From the NCBI RefSeq assembly GCF_024228315.1, contig NZ_CP100454.1:3162001-3226000 (forward strand): a stretch of 64,000 bases of DNA. The letters run 5' to 3'. The stretch is from Halomarina pelagica (lineage in GTDB: Archaea; Halobacteriota; Halobacteria; Halobacteriales; Haloarculaceae). Both the position numbers and the translations under genes were made by a program. Shown one piece after another: positions 16,861 to 25,087 of this stretch; positions within the stretch are counted from its first letter, which is position 1; each line of letters begins with the position of its first letter. Under the pieces are notes generated by a model. The model ran no database searches. It saw only the letters and a list, made by a program, of their open reading frames with translations, and was not told the DNA's origin.

Positions 16861-17307
16861 GGTCGGTCGAGGTTTGGCGCACGAGGGGGTGAGGGGTGTG
16901 CTTTCGGCACGGATTGCCGGTACGTGGGGCGCTACGTCGCACAGCGGATCGCCCGAAACCGCGCGCTGCTCTCGTCCCACGGCGGAGGTCCGGCCGTCGA
17001 CCCACTGCCTCCCGATTCGGAGGAGGTGTCGGGTACCGTCGGTCGTGGCAAAGGTTTCCCCATTGCAGCGAACCCCGGGTGCGTAGCCCGTGAGGGCTTT
17101 CGAGGTGTCCTCGCCTTCGGTGTTGAGAGAATGGGGAACGGAAAGCCCTCGCGCTCTAAACTCCGGCGGCTCGCTGCGCGCCTCGCCTCACTCCGTTTGG
17201 CTCGGGCGCTTACACCGCCGAGGTTCGTTTAGAGCGCTCGCCCTTTCAGTCCGCCAGGACGCAGTCACTTGCGACCGGCGATAGGACGGAGACGAATTCC
17301 TCTTACG
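16861..17307. other. 447-bp gene-free spacer
   Basis: This stretch lies between the SBP56 start and the ndk stop. No frame in it looks coding. The left ~180 bp hold nothing I recognise beyond possible promoter DNA; the right ~200 bp hold the inverted repeats listed separately. Confidence 0.6.
17092..17240. repeat. Nested inverted-repeat intergenic element
   Basis: Two inverted repeats stand side by side. Arms gagggctttc (17092-17101) and gaaagccctc (17141-17150) pair over 10 bp around a loop containing its own small hairpin. Arms gcgctctaaac (17151-17161) and gtttagagcgc (17227-17237) pair over 11 bp, with cggcgg/ccgccg extending the stem inside. Elements with gaaagccctc and ccctttcagtccgcc flanks look like a dispersed haloarchaeal repeat family; I cannot confirm copy number from one window. 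Confidence 0.6.
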
Positions 17308-17769
17308 CTACTCGTACAGCCAGGTCTCGTCGCTTCGCTCGTAGTCGACGAGTTCGTCCTCGTCGAAGAAGAGGTCGATCTCGCGCTCGTTGGACCCCTC
17401 TTCGGTGTCCGAACCGTGGATGACGTTCCGACCGAGGTCGAGTCCGAAGTCGCCGCGGACGGTGCCCGGTGCGGACTCGGCGGGGTCGGTCTCGCCCATC
17501 ATCGTCCGGACCTGCGCGACCGCGTCCTTGCCCTCCCAGACCATCGCCATGACGGGCCCGGAGGTGATGAAGGAGACGAGGTCGTCGAAAAAGGGCTTGT
17601 CCTCGTGCTCGCCGTAGTGGCGCTCGGCGAGGTCGCGGTCGATCCGCACGAACTTCGCGCCGACGAGCTTCAGCCCGCGGTCCTCGAATCGGGAGACGAT
17701 CTCGCCGATCAGCCCGCGCTGGACGCCGTCGGGCTTGACCATCACGAAGGTGCGTTCGGTCTCCGTCAT
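17308..17769 (-). CDS. ndk: Nucleoside diphosphate kinase
   Basis: 153 aa, full length. It equalises nucleoside tri- and diphosphates through a phosphohistidine. The catalytic motif RNVIHGSD (His118) and the N-terminal [14 protein letters not shown] signature are intact. It is the last gene of the L7Ae-S28e-L24e-Ndk operon; its ATG overlaps the L24e stop by 4 bp. The acidic tail [19 protein letters not shown] is typical of halophilic enzymes. Confidence 0.97.
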   Translation of the reverse strand: MTETERTFVMVKPDGVQRGLIGEIVSRFEDRGLKLVGAKFVRIDRDLAERHYGEHEDKPFFDDLVSFITSGPVMAMVWEGKDAVAQVRTMMGETDPAESAPGTVRGDFGLDLGRNVIHGSDTEEGSNEREIDLFFDEDELVDYERSDETWLYE

Positions 17770-18227
17770 TCCTCGACGTCCTCCCGCGCCTCTGCGGGCG
17801 ACTCGGTCTCGACGTCCGCCGTCTCGACGTCGGCGTCCGCCATCTCGTCGGCCGTCTCGGCCTCCTCCTCGCTGACGGCGTCCTCTGCGTCCTCGGCCAC
17901 TTCGAGGTCGGGCGCCCGGTCGACCTCCTCGGCGGTGTCCCGTGACATCCGATCTGTCGTCTCCGCCTCGGGTTCGGGGGCGACCTCGTCCTCGTCGACC
18001 TCCTCGACCTCGTCCTGGGAGCCGACGGTCTGCTGCTGGCGGGCGGCGTGTTCGCGCTGTCCCGCGGCGGTCCACTCCAGGTCGCGGGCCTCGCGACCCA
18101 TGAAGTAGTTCTTCTCGGCCTTCGAGTCCTTGAAGTGCAGCACGGTCCCGTCGTTACGGACGTACATGATGCCCGTTCCGGGCTCGATCTCCTCGCCGCT
18201 GAAATCGCAGGTACGCGTCCGGGGCAT
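17766..18227 (-). CDS. rpl24e: 50S ribosomal protein L24e with long acidic tail
   Basis: 153 aa from the ATG at 18225-18227. Residues 1-60 are a normal L24e with its zinc-finger remnant ([20 protein letters not shown], then [20 protein letters not shown]). The remaining ~90 residues are a low-complexity Glu/Asp/Ala tail; L24e in Haloarcula is only about 67 aa. The frame is continuous and ends in a 4-bp overlap with ndk, so the tail is real coding sequence. Its role is unknown. Confidence 0.93.
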   Translation of the reverse strand: MPRTRTCDFSGEEIEPGTGIMYVRNDGTVLHFKDSKAEKNYFMGREARDLEWTAAGQREHAARQQQTVGSQDEVEEVDEDEVAPEPEAETTDRMSRDTAEEVDRAPDLEVAEDAEDAVSEEEAETADEMADADVETADVETESPAEAREDVEE

Positions 18228-18448
18228 CACTGACCTCCGATGGAGTCGGCCTCGCGGGCGGTCTCGCGCAGCTGGAGGACGTCGCCCACGCGGACCGGCC
18301 CGAGCACGTTTCGCGCGATGATGCGGCCCTGGTTCTCGCCGGATCGGATGCGACACTTGACCTGCATGGCCTCGCCGTGCATGCCGGTCTTGCCGACGAT
18401 CTCGATGACCTCGGCGGCGGTCGCACCGTCGTTACCCTCTGCGCTCAT
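18227..18448 (-). CDS. rps28e: 30S ribosomal protein S28e
   Basis: 73 aa, usual length. The OB-fold protein shows [24 protein letters not shown] and ends [12 protein letters not shown]. It sits near the mRNA exit of the small subunit. Its stop overlaps the L24e start by one base, and its start directly abuts the L7Ae stop. Confidence 0.96.
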   Translation of the reverse strand: MSAEGNDGATAAEVIEIVGKTGMHGEAMQVKCRIRSGENQGRIIARNVLGPVRVGDVLQLRETAREADSIGGQ

Positions 18449-18811
18449 CTACCTGAGCTCCGAGAGCTTGCCGGCGATGTCGTCCACGTCGCCGCTGGCC
18501 TCGCCGGCGTCGACGATGGCCGCGGCCGCGCTGCCGACCTCCAGCCCGGCGGCGTGGCCGATCTCGTCCTGCGTCTCGACGAACAGGAACGGGATCTCCT
18601 TCTCGTCGCACAGCTCGGGGAGGTGCATGACGACCTCCTCGGGCTGGACGTCCTCGGCGATGTAGACGAGCGCCGCGTTGCCTCGCTCGACGGCCTTGGT
18701 CGTCTCGTTGGTACCTTTCTTTACCGAACCGGTGTCCCGGGCGACCTCGAGCGCCTCGACGGCGTCGTCTTCGAGGTCCGCGGGAACGTCGAAATCAACG
18801 TATACTGGCAT
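18449..18811 (-). CDS. rpl7ae: 50S ribosomal protein L7Ae / kink-turn binding protein
   Basis: 120 aa. L7Ae binds kink-turns in 23S rRNA and in C/D and H/ACA guide RNAs and RNase P. The signature [24 protein letters not shown] and [21 protein letters not shown] are present. It opens the operon with S28e, L24e and Ndk. The nearest good TATA box lies about 170 nt upstream, implying an unusually long leader. Some archaeal L7Ae genes are controlled by a kink-turn in their own leader. Confidence 0.97.
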   Translation of the reverse strand: MPVYVDFDVPADLEDDAVEALEVARDTGSVKKGTNETTKAVERGNAALVYIAEDVQPEEVVMHLPELCDEKEIPFLFVETQDEIGHAAGLEVGSAAAAIVDAGEASGDVDDIAGKLSELR

Positions 18812-18955
18812 GATGGATCACGTCCCGCGCGTGGGCTCGCGCTCCCTCGCCTCGTGCGAGGCGGACGGCGTAGCGTCGTCCGATCGCCCTCGCACATACC
18901 GACGCGCGTCGGCCTGGGTCCCTGACTGGGAGCATCATCAACCCCACGCGGGCTG
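18812..18955 (-). promoter_or_regulatory. Candidate structured 5' leader of the L7Ae operon
   Basis: If transcription starts below the TATA box at 18977-18987, the leader is about 140 nt. It contains a C-box-like tgatga (plus-strand tcatca, 18935-18940) and two adjacent hairpins: cggacg/cgtccg arms at 18862-18882 and the palindrome cgcctcg-tg-cgaggcg at 18848-18863. These could serve feedback control by L7Ae. No complete kink-turn was found by hand. Confidence 0.4.
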
Positions 18956-18976
18956 TACACCGGAATACTGCCGCCC

Positions 18977-18987
18977 CACATTTAAGC
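18977..18987 (-). promoter_or_regulatory. TATA box for the L7Ae operon
   Basis: cacatttaagc, read on the minus strand as gcttaaatgtg, is the only good TATA match upstream of L7Ae. Confidence 0.5.
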
Positions 18988-19036
18988 GCTTCCGAACGCG
19001 TTCGACCCGTGGGACAGTGGCACAAGCGCTCTCGCC

Positions 19037-20056
19037 TCAGTTTTCGGGAGCCGTCACCCGAACCACTTGCTTGCCGATATTCACGCCGTCGAACAAACCC
19101 AGGAAGGCGTCGGGCGCGTTCTCTAGACCGTCGGTGACCGTCTCGCGGTACCGCACGACGTCGTCGGCCACCCAGCGCGCGAGGCGCTCGTTCGCCTCCT
19201 CGTATCGCTCGACGTAGTCCCGCACCAGTACGCCTTCGACGCGGGCGCGCTTGGTGATGAGTTCCCCGAGCTTCCGCGGTCCCGTCGGTCGCTCCTCGGC
19301 GTTGTAGAGGGAGATCTGTCCGCAGACGACGACCCGCGCCCTGACCGCGAGGTTGGCGAACGCGGCGTCCGTGATCGGCCCGCCGACGTTGTCGTAGTAG
19401 ACGTCGATGCCGTCCGGGCACGCCTCGGCCAGCGCGCCGCGCACGTCCTCCGTCTCGCGGTAGTCGATCGCCTCGTCGAACCCCAGTTCGTCGGTCAGCC
19501 AGCGAACCTTCTCCTCGGCACCGGCGATCCCGACGACGCGACAGCCGGCGTGCCTCGCGATCTGGCCGACGACGGAGCCGACGGCACCGGCGGCCCCCGA
19601 GACGACGACCGTGTCGCCCGGCTTCGGCTCCCCCACGTCGAGGAGGCCGAAGTAGGCCGTCCGCCCCGGCATCCCGAGCACGCCGAGCGCGGTCGAGATC
19701 GGCGCACGGTCGGGATCGACGGGAACGAGCGCGTCCTCGTCCGCCACGGCGTAGTCCGCCCACCTGAGGTTCCCGTTCACCACGTCCCCCTCCTCCCAGT
19801 GCGGGCTGTTCGACTCGACGACCTCGCCGACGACGCCCGCGTGCATCGCCTCGCCGACGTCCCACGGCTCGGCGTAGGACTCCGCGTCGCGCATCCGACC
19901 GCGCATGTACGGATCGACCGACATGTACCGCGTTCGGACCAGCACCTCCCGCGGACCGGGCTCCGGAACCTCGCGCTCGACCAGCTCGAAACAGTCCTCC
20001 GTCGGTCGCCCGTCGGGGCGCTCCGCCAACAGCCACTGCCGATTCGTCTCCGACAT
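19037..20056 (-). CDS. NADP-dependent zinc-free MDR oxidoreductase
   Basis: 339 aa from the ATG at 20054-20056. It is a medium-chain dehydrogenase/reductase of the leukotriene B4/2-alkenal reductase type: SVDPYMRGRM near the N-terminus, the NADP motif VSGAAGAVGSVVGQIA and YYDNVGGPITDAAFANL. The catalytic zinc cysteines of alcohol dehydrogenases are absent, as expected. Such enzymes reduce activated double bonds; the substrate here is unknown. A much longer overlapping frame on this strand is antisense to tmcA and is not real. Confidence 0.9.
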   Translation of the reverse strand: MSETNRQWLLAERPDGRPTEDCFELVEREVPEPGPREVLVRTRYMSVDPYMRGRMRDAESYAEPWDVGEAMHAGVVGEVVESNSPHWEEGDVVNGNLRWADYAVADEDALVPVDPDRAPISTALGVLGMPGRTAYFGLLDVGEPKPGDTVVVSGAAGAVGSVVGQIARHAGCRVVGIAGAEEKVRWLTDELGFDEAIDYRETEDVRGALAEACPDGIDVYYDNVGGPITDAAFANLAVRARVVVCGQISLYNAEERPTGPRKLGELITKRARVEGVLVRDYVERYEEANERLARWVADDVVRYRETVTDGLENAPDAFLGLFDGVNIGKQVVRVTAPEN

Positions 20057-20206
20057 GTCCCGCGAGAGGGACGGGGGGACCGTCACGTTGTCGACGGCGG
20101 GGGATACCGCCGCCGTTCGCGTCGGGGAGCGGCGTCGACGGAGAGCGACGGACTCGGTCTCCGGGCGACCGCAGGACGGATTATCGCCCGCCACGGACGG
20201 TCCTCC

Positions 20207-22537
20207 ATGCTCACCTCCCTCGTGCGCTCGCTCCGGGCCGAGGCGCGGCGGGCGAACGAGCGCCGCCTGCTCGCGCTCGCGGGCGAGCACGACGCCTGCC
20301 TCGACGCCCTCCCCGGCGTCCTCGACGCCGGCGCGATCGAGGACGCGGTCCTGATCGGTCACCGCGACGTTCGGGGGCTGACGCGCCACGAACCGCGGCG
20401 GGCCGACGAACTGCTCGGGACGACCCGCGAGTGCGTCGTCGTGGACGCCCACGATGAGTGTCGCCCCAACGCGCTCGGCCGCGCGGCGGGCGCGGTCGAC
20501 GGCGGCGGGCTGCTCGTCCTGCTCGCGCCGCCGCTCGACGCGTGGCCCGACCGGCGCGACCGCTTCGACGAGTCGCTCGCCGTCCCGCCGGACGCCCTCG
20601 ACGACGTGGCGGGGAACTTCCGCCGCCGGCTCGTCCGCCTCCTGCGCCAGCACCCCGGCATCGCGATCGCGGACCCGGAGACGGGAGCCGTCGAGCGCGA
20701 CGGCCTGACCGAGCCGTACCCGGCGCGCGAGCGGGGAACGCCCGACCCGCCGCCGCGCCACGGCTTCCCCGACGCCGCCTACCGCGCCTGCCTGACGGAC
20801 GACCAGGTCGCGGCCGTCCGGGCGTTCGAGACGCTCCGCGACCCCGACGCGGCGGTCGTCCTCGAAGCAGATCGGGGGCGGGGCAAGTCGAGCGCGGCGG
20901 GGCTGGCCGCCGGATCGCTCGCCGCGGTCGGGCGCGACGTGCTCGTCACCGCGCCGACGCGGGGGGGTGCCGTCGAACTCTTCGCCCGCGCCCGGGAACT
21001 GCTCGACGCGCTCGGTGTCCTCGCGTCGGCGGATGACGGCGACCTCGCGGCGACGGGCGGCGGGCGCGTCCGCTTCGAGCGCCCCGCCCGCGCGGCGAAC
21101 CTGCCGGGCGACCCGGACGCGGTGTTCGTCGACGAGGCGGCGGGCCTGTCGGTCGCCCTGCTCTCGTCGTTCCTCGACGGCCCGCCGGTCGGGTTCGCCA
21201 CGACGGTCCACGGCTACGAGGGCGCGGGGCGGGGGTTCTCCGTGCGCTTCCGCGAGCGCCTCGACGCGAGCGACCGCGACGTGACCGACTGCGTGATGCG
21301 CGCGCCGATCCGCTACGCCGCGAGCGACCCCATCGAGCCGTGGCTGTTCCGCGCGCTCCTGCTCGACGCCAACCCGCCGGTCGAACCGCTCGTCGAGGGG
21401 GCGACGCCCGAAACGGTCGCCTACGAGCGCCCGACGCCCGGGGACCTGCTCGCCGACGAGCACCGCCTCCGGGAACTGTTCGGCCTGCTCGTGCTCGCGC
21501 ACTACCGGACGGAGCCGAACGACCTCGCGCGCCTGCTCGACGCGCCGAACCTGACGGCGCGCGTCCTCGCGCACGACGGTCACGTCGTGGCGGTCGCCCT
21601 GCTCGCCCGCGAGGGTGGACTCCCGCCCGCGGTGCGCGAGCGGGCCTACCGGATCGGGCGCGTCCGGGGAAACATGCTCCCGGACCTCCTGATGGGCCAA
21701 CTGCGCGACCCGGCGGCGGGCGCGCCGGTCGGCCGACGGGTGGTCCGGATCGCCGTCCACCCCGCCGTCCGGTCGCGGGGTCTCGGCTCCCACCTGCTGG
21801 GTCGCGTCCACGCGGAGTTCGGCGACCGCCTCGACTGGTTCGGCGTCAGCTACGGCGCGACGCCGCGACTGCTGTCGTTCTGGCGGGCGAACGGCTACCG
21901 CGTCGTCCACCTCTCGACGACGCGCAACGAGACGAGCGGCGAGCGCTCTGCGGCCATGCTCCGGCCCGCTGGCGCGGAGGGCGCGGGGGGCACGAACGGC
22001 GCGGCGGACGCAGAAGACGCAGAAGACGCAGAAGACGCAAGTGACGCGGGTGGCGCGGTGGACGCGGCGGACGCGGCGGACGCGGCCGACGCCCTCCCCG
22101 ACCGCCACGCGCGCTGGTTCCGCGAGCGGATCGCGGGCGTCCTCTCGGATTCGCTCGCGGATCTCGACCCGGACGTGGTCCGCGCCGCGCTCGCCGCGAC
22201 CGGCGGTCGGGCGGCGCTCGACCTCGGCGACCGCGAGTGGCACCTCGTCGCGGCGGCCGCCTACGGGCCGGGGCAGTTCGACGTGCACCCCGAGCCGTTC
22301 CGCCGCCTCGTCGTGCGCGCGCTCACCGACCCCGACCCCGATCCGCCGCTCGACGCCGACGCGGAGCGCCTGCTCGTCCGGCGCGTCCTCCAGGCGCGCG
22401 GTTGGCGGACCGTGGCCGAGGAACTGGGGTTCCAGACGCCGAGCGGCGCGCGACGGGCGGCGGGCCGGGCGTTCCGCGCGCTCTGCGAGCGCTACGGCGG
22501 GAGCGCCGTCGCCGAGGAGCGGGGGCGATACGAGTGA
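20207..22537 (+). CDS. tmcA: tRNA(Met)/RNA cytidine acetyltransferase TmcA (Nat10-like)
   Basis: 776 aa from ATG 20207. Domains in order are an N-terminal DUF1726-like region, an ATPase/helicase-like module (Walker A ADRGRGKSS, Walker B VFVDEAAG), a GNAT acetyltransferase (RIAVHPAVRSRGLGSHLLGR), and a C-terminal tRNA-binding region. The family makes N4-acetylcytidine using acetyl-CoA and ATP. Between GNAT and C-terminal domains (about residues 588-630) lies a low-complexity Ala/Asp/Glu linker encoded by tandem repeats. The gene overlaps the next start by 4 bp. Confidence 0.93.
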   Translation: MLTSLVRSLRAEARRANERRLLALAGEHDACLDALPGVLDAGAIEDAVLIGHRDVRGLTRHEPRRADELLGTTRECVVVDAHDECRPNALGRAAGAVDGGGLLVLLAPPLDAWPDRRDRFDESLAVPPDALDDVAGNFRRRLVRLLRQHPGIAIADPETGAVERDGLTEPYPARERGTPDPPPRHGFPDAAYRACLTDDQVAAVRAFETLRDPDAAVVLEADRGRGKSSAAGLAAGSLAAVGRDVLVTAPTRGGAVELFARARELLDALGVLASADDGDLAATGGGRVRFERPARAANLPGDPDAVFVDEAAGLSVALLSSFLDGPPVGFATTVHGYEGAGRGFSVRFRERLDASDRDVTDCVMRAPIRYAASDPIEPWLFRALLLDANPPVEPLVEGATPETVAYERPTPGDLLADEHRLRELFGLLVLAHYRTEPNDLARLLDAPNLTARVLAHDGHVVAVALLAREGGLPPAVRERAYRIGRVRGNMLPDLLMGQLRDPAAGAPVGRRVVRIAVHPAVRSRGLGSHLLGRVHAEFGDRLDWFGVSYGATPRLLSFWRANGYRVVHLSTTRNETSGERSAAMLRPAGAEGAGGTNGAADAEDAEDAEDASDAGGAVDAADAADAADALPDRHARWFRERIAGVLSDSLADLDPDVVRAALAATGGRAALDLGDREWHLVAAAAYGPGQFDVHPEPFRRLVVRALTDPDPDPPLDADAERLLVRRVLQARGWRTVAEELGFQTPSGARRAAGRAFRALCERYGGSAVAEERGRYE
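21998..22090 (+). repeat. Tandem repeats inside tmcA
   Basis: Nine-base units (gcagaagac, then gcggacgcg-like) repeat three or more times each in frame and encode the AED and ADA runs of the TmcA linker. They look like slippage repeats and may vary in length between strains. Confidence 0.75.
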
Positions 22538-23016
22538 GCGAGGCGGTCCTGCTCGCCGCGTTCGCGCTGCTCGTCCTCGGGGTCGTCGGGACGGTCGTCC
22601 CCCTCCTCCCCGGCGCGCTCCTCTCGCTCGCGGGGGTGTACCTCTACTGGTGGGGGACGGGCTACGCCGACCCCGGTCCGGCGGTGCTCGCGGCGCTCAC
22701 GCTCGTCGGCGTCTTCGCGGTCGCCGTGGACTACTTCGGCGGGGCCATCGCCGCGCGATCCGGCGGCGCGTCGTGGTGGACGACCGCCCTCGCGGCGACC
22801 GCGGGCGTCCTCCTCCTGCTCGTCTCGGGGCCGCTGGGGCTGCTCGTCGGATGCGCCGGGACCGTCTTCCTGCTGGAGTACGGCCGCCACCGGAACCCCC
22901 GCGAGGGCGCGAAGACGGCGCTCTACGCGACCGTCGGCGTGCTGGCGTCGGCGGTCGTCCAGGCGCTGTTAGCCCTCTCGATACTCGCCGCGATGGTCGC
23001 CGTGGCGCTGTTCTGA
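22534..23016 (+). CDS. DUF456 family membrane protein
   Basis: 160 aa starting at GTG 22534 inside the tmcA stop (GTGA). The product is almost wholly hydrophobic with about four or five membrane spans; the first carries the family pattern VGTVVPLLPGALLSLAGVYLYWWG. DUF456 proteins are small glycine-zipper-like membrane proteins of unknown function. Its last 48 bp overlap the convergent metallophosphoesterase gene. Confidence 0.85.
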   Translation: MSEAVLLAAFALLVLGVVGTVVPLLPGALLSLAGVYLYWWGTGYADPGPAVLAALTLVGVFAVAVDYFGGAIAARSGGASWWTTALAATAGVLLLLVSGPLGLLVGCAGTVFLLEYGRHRNPREGAKTALYATVGVLASAVVQALLALSILAAMVAVALF

Positions 23017-24327
23017 GGCGACGGGCCGCCCCGGGAGCACCGTCCGCTCGGGGATCGGCTCCTCCGCCGGCGCTCGCTTCGCGACGAGCCGCTGGAGCCA
23101 CGACAGGCGCTCGGTCGGCTCCTTCTCGATGCGCTCGTACTCGACGACGACGTCGCCGTCGGCCTCCGCGATGCGGAAGTAGTTGAGCCGGAACGACGGG
23201 CGGTAGACCGACGGGAGCCGGCCGAGCCGCGCCGGGACGCGGATCAGTCGCTTCAGCCACGTGCCGGTGTTGACGACCACCCGGTCGTCCCAGCGGAGCA
23301 GCGACGCGCGGTGGGTGTGGCCGTAGACGAACGCCGCCGCGTCGGGGTGCTCGGCGAAGACCCGGCGCGCGGCCGCCAGGAACGGTTCGTCGCCCTGCCC
23401 GACCTGGAGGCCGGTCGTCAGCAGGCCGAACCGGCGGACGGTCTTCCGCACGTCGCGGTCGAACAGCAGCAGCGGGACCGAGACGACCGCGAGGACGACG
23501 AGGAGGACGGCGTTGACCGCGACGAGGAGTTCGAGGAAGACGCCCGCGACGCCGAGGTCGCGGGCCAGAAGCGACGGCTCGAAGATCCGCGTCGGGAGCA
23601 CGCCGACCGCCTCCAGGACCGCGCCGACCAGGTAGAGGGCGGTCAGGTTGAACAGGAGGAGCAGCGGCGCGACGACGAACCGGAGGTACGGGCTCATCTC
23701 CCGGTAGAAGTAGTTCGAGAGGACCCACCGCGGGATCTCCTCCATCGGGGCGACCGACTGGATGTCCCGGGGCCAGTTGTACCGGCTCCGCCCCGAGAGC
23801 CGGCCCGCCTGCGCGACGATCCTCCGCACCACGAAGTAGCCGACGGGGTTCGCGTGGGGGTTACCGAAGTCCGGCATCCGGTTGTTCGGGTCGTGCTGCA
23901 TGCCGTGCTCGATCCAGATCGTCCGGCCCGCGACCTCGCGCGTGACGTGTACCTCCTGTTCGAGTTCGACGTTGTACTCGCGCAGGCGCTCCACGTACTC
24001 GGGGTAACACGCCAGTTCGTAGTCGTGGTTCCCGGGGATGACCGTGATCCGGACGTCCTCGCCGGTCTCGCGCAACTGCTCGAACAGCCACGGGTGGTTC
24101 TCGACGAGGCGGTCGAACTTCGCGAGCCCCTCGACCTCCGTGAACTCCCAGAGCCCGAACAGGTCACCCAGAACGATCAGCTCGGCGTCGTCGCGTCCCT
24201 CCAGTCCGCGCAGGAACTCGGTGAACTCCTCCTCGAAGTCGCACTGCTGGAGCTGCTCGTCGCCGCCGATGTGGAGGTCGCTCACGAAGTAGTAGTCCGT
24301 CGTCCCGTCGTCGCGGCGGTCGGTCAC
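22969..24327 (-). CDS. Membrane-anchored calcineurin-like metallophosphoesterase
   Basis: 452 aa. The metal-binding motifs are complete: DLHIGG, GDLFGLWE, GNHDYEL, a central HGMQHDPNN and the late GHTHRASL. Between the phosphoesterase halves (about residues 215-295) lies an insertion with two long hydrophobic segments (FVVAPLLLLFNLTALYLVGA and FLELLVAVNAVLLVVLAVVS), so the enzyme should sit in the membrane. Substrate is unknown. The start overlaps the upstream stress gene stop by 4 bp; the tail overlaps the convergent DUF456 gene. Confidence 0.87.
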   Translation of the reverse strand: MTDRRDDGTTDYYFVSDLHIGGDEQLQQCDFEEEFTEFLRGLEGRDDAELIVLGDLFGLWEFTEVEGLAKFDRLVENHPWLFEQLRETGEDVRITVIPGNHDYELACYPEYVERLREYNVELEQEVHVTREVAGRTIWIEHGMQHDPNNRMPDFGNPHANPVGYFVVRRIVAQAGRLSGRSRYNWPRDIQSVAPMEEIPRWVLSNYFYREMSPYLRFVVAPLLLLFNLTALYLVGAVLEAVGVLPTRIFEPSLLARDLGVAGVFLELLVAVNAVLLVVLAVVSVPLLLFDRDVRKTVRRFGLLTTGLQVGQGDEPFLAAARRVFAEHPDAAAFVYGHTHRASLLRWDDRVVVNTGTWLKRLIRVPARLGRLPSVYRPSFRLNYFRIAEADGDVVVEYERIEKEPTERLSWLQRLVAKRAPAEEPIPERTVLPGRPVASEQRHGDHRGEYREG

Positions 24328-24767
24328 CGGACCAGCGTGACGCGCACCGGCGCGCGGAACGCGACGGCCTCGGTCACGCTCCCGAGCGCGACGTGCGTGT
24401 CGAGGTCGCGCCCGTGGCTCCCCATGACGACGTGATCGACGCCGTTGGCAACGGCGTAGTCGACGATCTCGCGCGACGGCCGACCGACGACGCTCGCCGT
24501 CTCGATCCCGCTATCGTGGTCCGCCGCGACCTCGCGCGCGGTCTCGAACAGCTCGCGCTCGTACGCGTCGGCGCGCTCGTACCACGCCTCGGAGCCGTGG
24601 CGCGGCTCCTCGCGGAGGTCGACGTCCTCGCCGTAGTAGCTGTACCCCGGTTCGGTCGGGTCGATGACGTGCAGGACGGTGACGTCCCCGCGCTCCGCCA
24701 GCGCGAGTTCCAGCGCCCGCACCGACAGGGGCGATCCGTCCATCGGCACGAGTATCCGCTCGGTCAT
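24324..24767 (-). CDS. Universal stress protein (UspA family)
   Basis: 147 aa. It starts MTERILVPMDGSPLSVRALE and ends with the ATP-binding VMGSHGRDLDTHVALGSVTEAV pattern. It overlaps the metallophosphoesterase start by 4 bp, so the two are coupled; a nucleotide-binding sensor with a membrane phosphoesterase is a plausible pair, but this is inference. Confidence 0.88.
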   Translation of the reverse strand: MTERILVPMDGSPLSVRALELALAERGDVTVLHVIDPTEPGYSYYGEDVDLREEPRHGSEAWYERADAYERELFETAREVAADHDSGIETASVVGRPSREIVDYAVANGVDHVVMGSHGRDLDTHVALGSVTEAVAFRAPVRVTLVR

Positions 24768-24909
24768 GGATCGTCGTACGACGGACCGCCACTAAATGTC
24801 TCTGTAGTCACACGTTCCGGCAGGTCGTCGGGGCGTGACCGTTCGGCGGGGGAGTGCGTCACGTCGCTCGGACGGAAGGACTGATACCGGCGCGGGCGTA
24901 GTCGACGGT

Positions 24910-25074
24910 ATGGCAGCGTGCGCCGAGGACGGCTGCGAGAACGAGGCGGCGGTCCGGCTCTACGTCCCGTGGGCCGAGGACAGGGACGTCTGTCCGGCCC
25001 ACGCTCGCGCGCTCGTCCAGCGCGACGGCGTCGTCGCGGAGCCGCTCCCGGGGGCCGAGGAGCGCTGGCGGTGA
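24910..25074 (+). CDS. Small zinc-binding-type protein, unknown function
   Basis: 54 aa from ATG 24910 (MAACAEDGCENEAAVRLYVP). The cysteines and histidine (CAEDGC, then VCPAHARAL) form a C-x4-C...C-x2-H pattern able to bind one zinc. Small proteins like this are common in haloarchaea and rarely annotated. Codon use is GC-rich like its neighbours. It ends 13 bp before the convergent GNAT gene. No function can be assigned. Confidence 0.72.
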   Translation: MAACAEDGCENEAAVRLYVPWAEDRDVCPAHARALVQRDGVVAEPLPGAEERWR

Positions 25075-25087
25075 GCAGAGTTCGAGA

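Noticed and set aside
14875-17232. A 785-codon plus-strand open frame antisense to the SBP56 and ferredoxin genes
   Set aside because: Its product is arginine/histidine-rich shadow sequence of the real genes on the other strand; very GC-rich DNA keeps such frames open.
18812-18955. A complete C/D-box RNA in the L7Ae leader
   Set aside because: A C-box-like tgatga is present, but no matching D box or closed kink-turn could be built by hand.
19037-22288. A 1083-codon minus-strand frame running through tmcA
   Set aside because: Only the last 339 codons are the MDR oxidoreductase; the rest is antisense to tmcA and has no family features.
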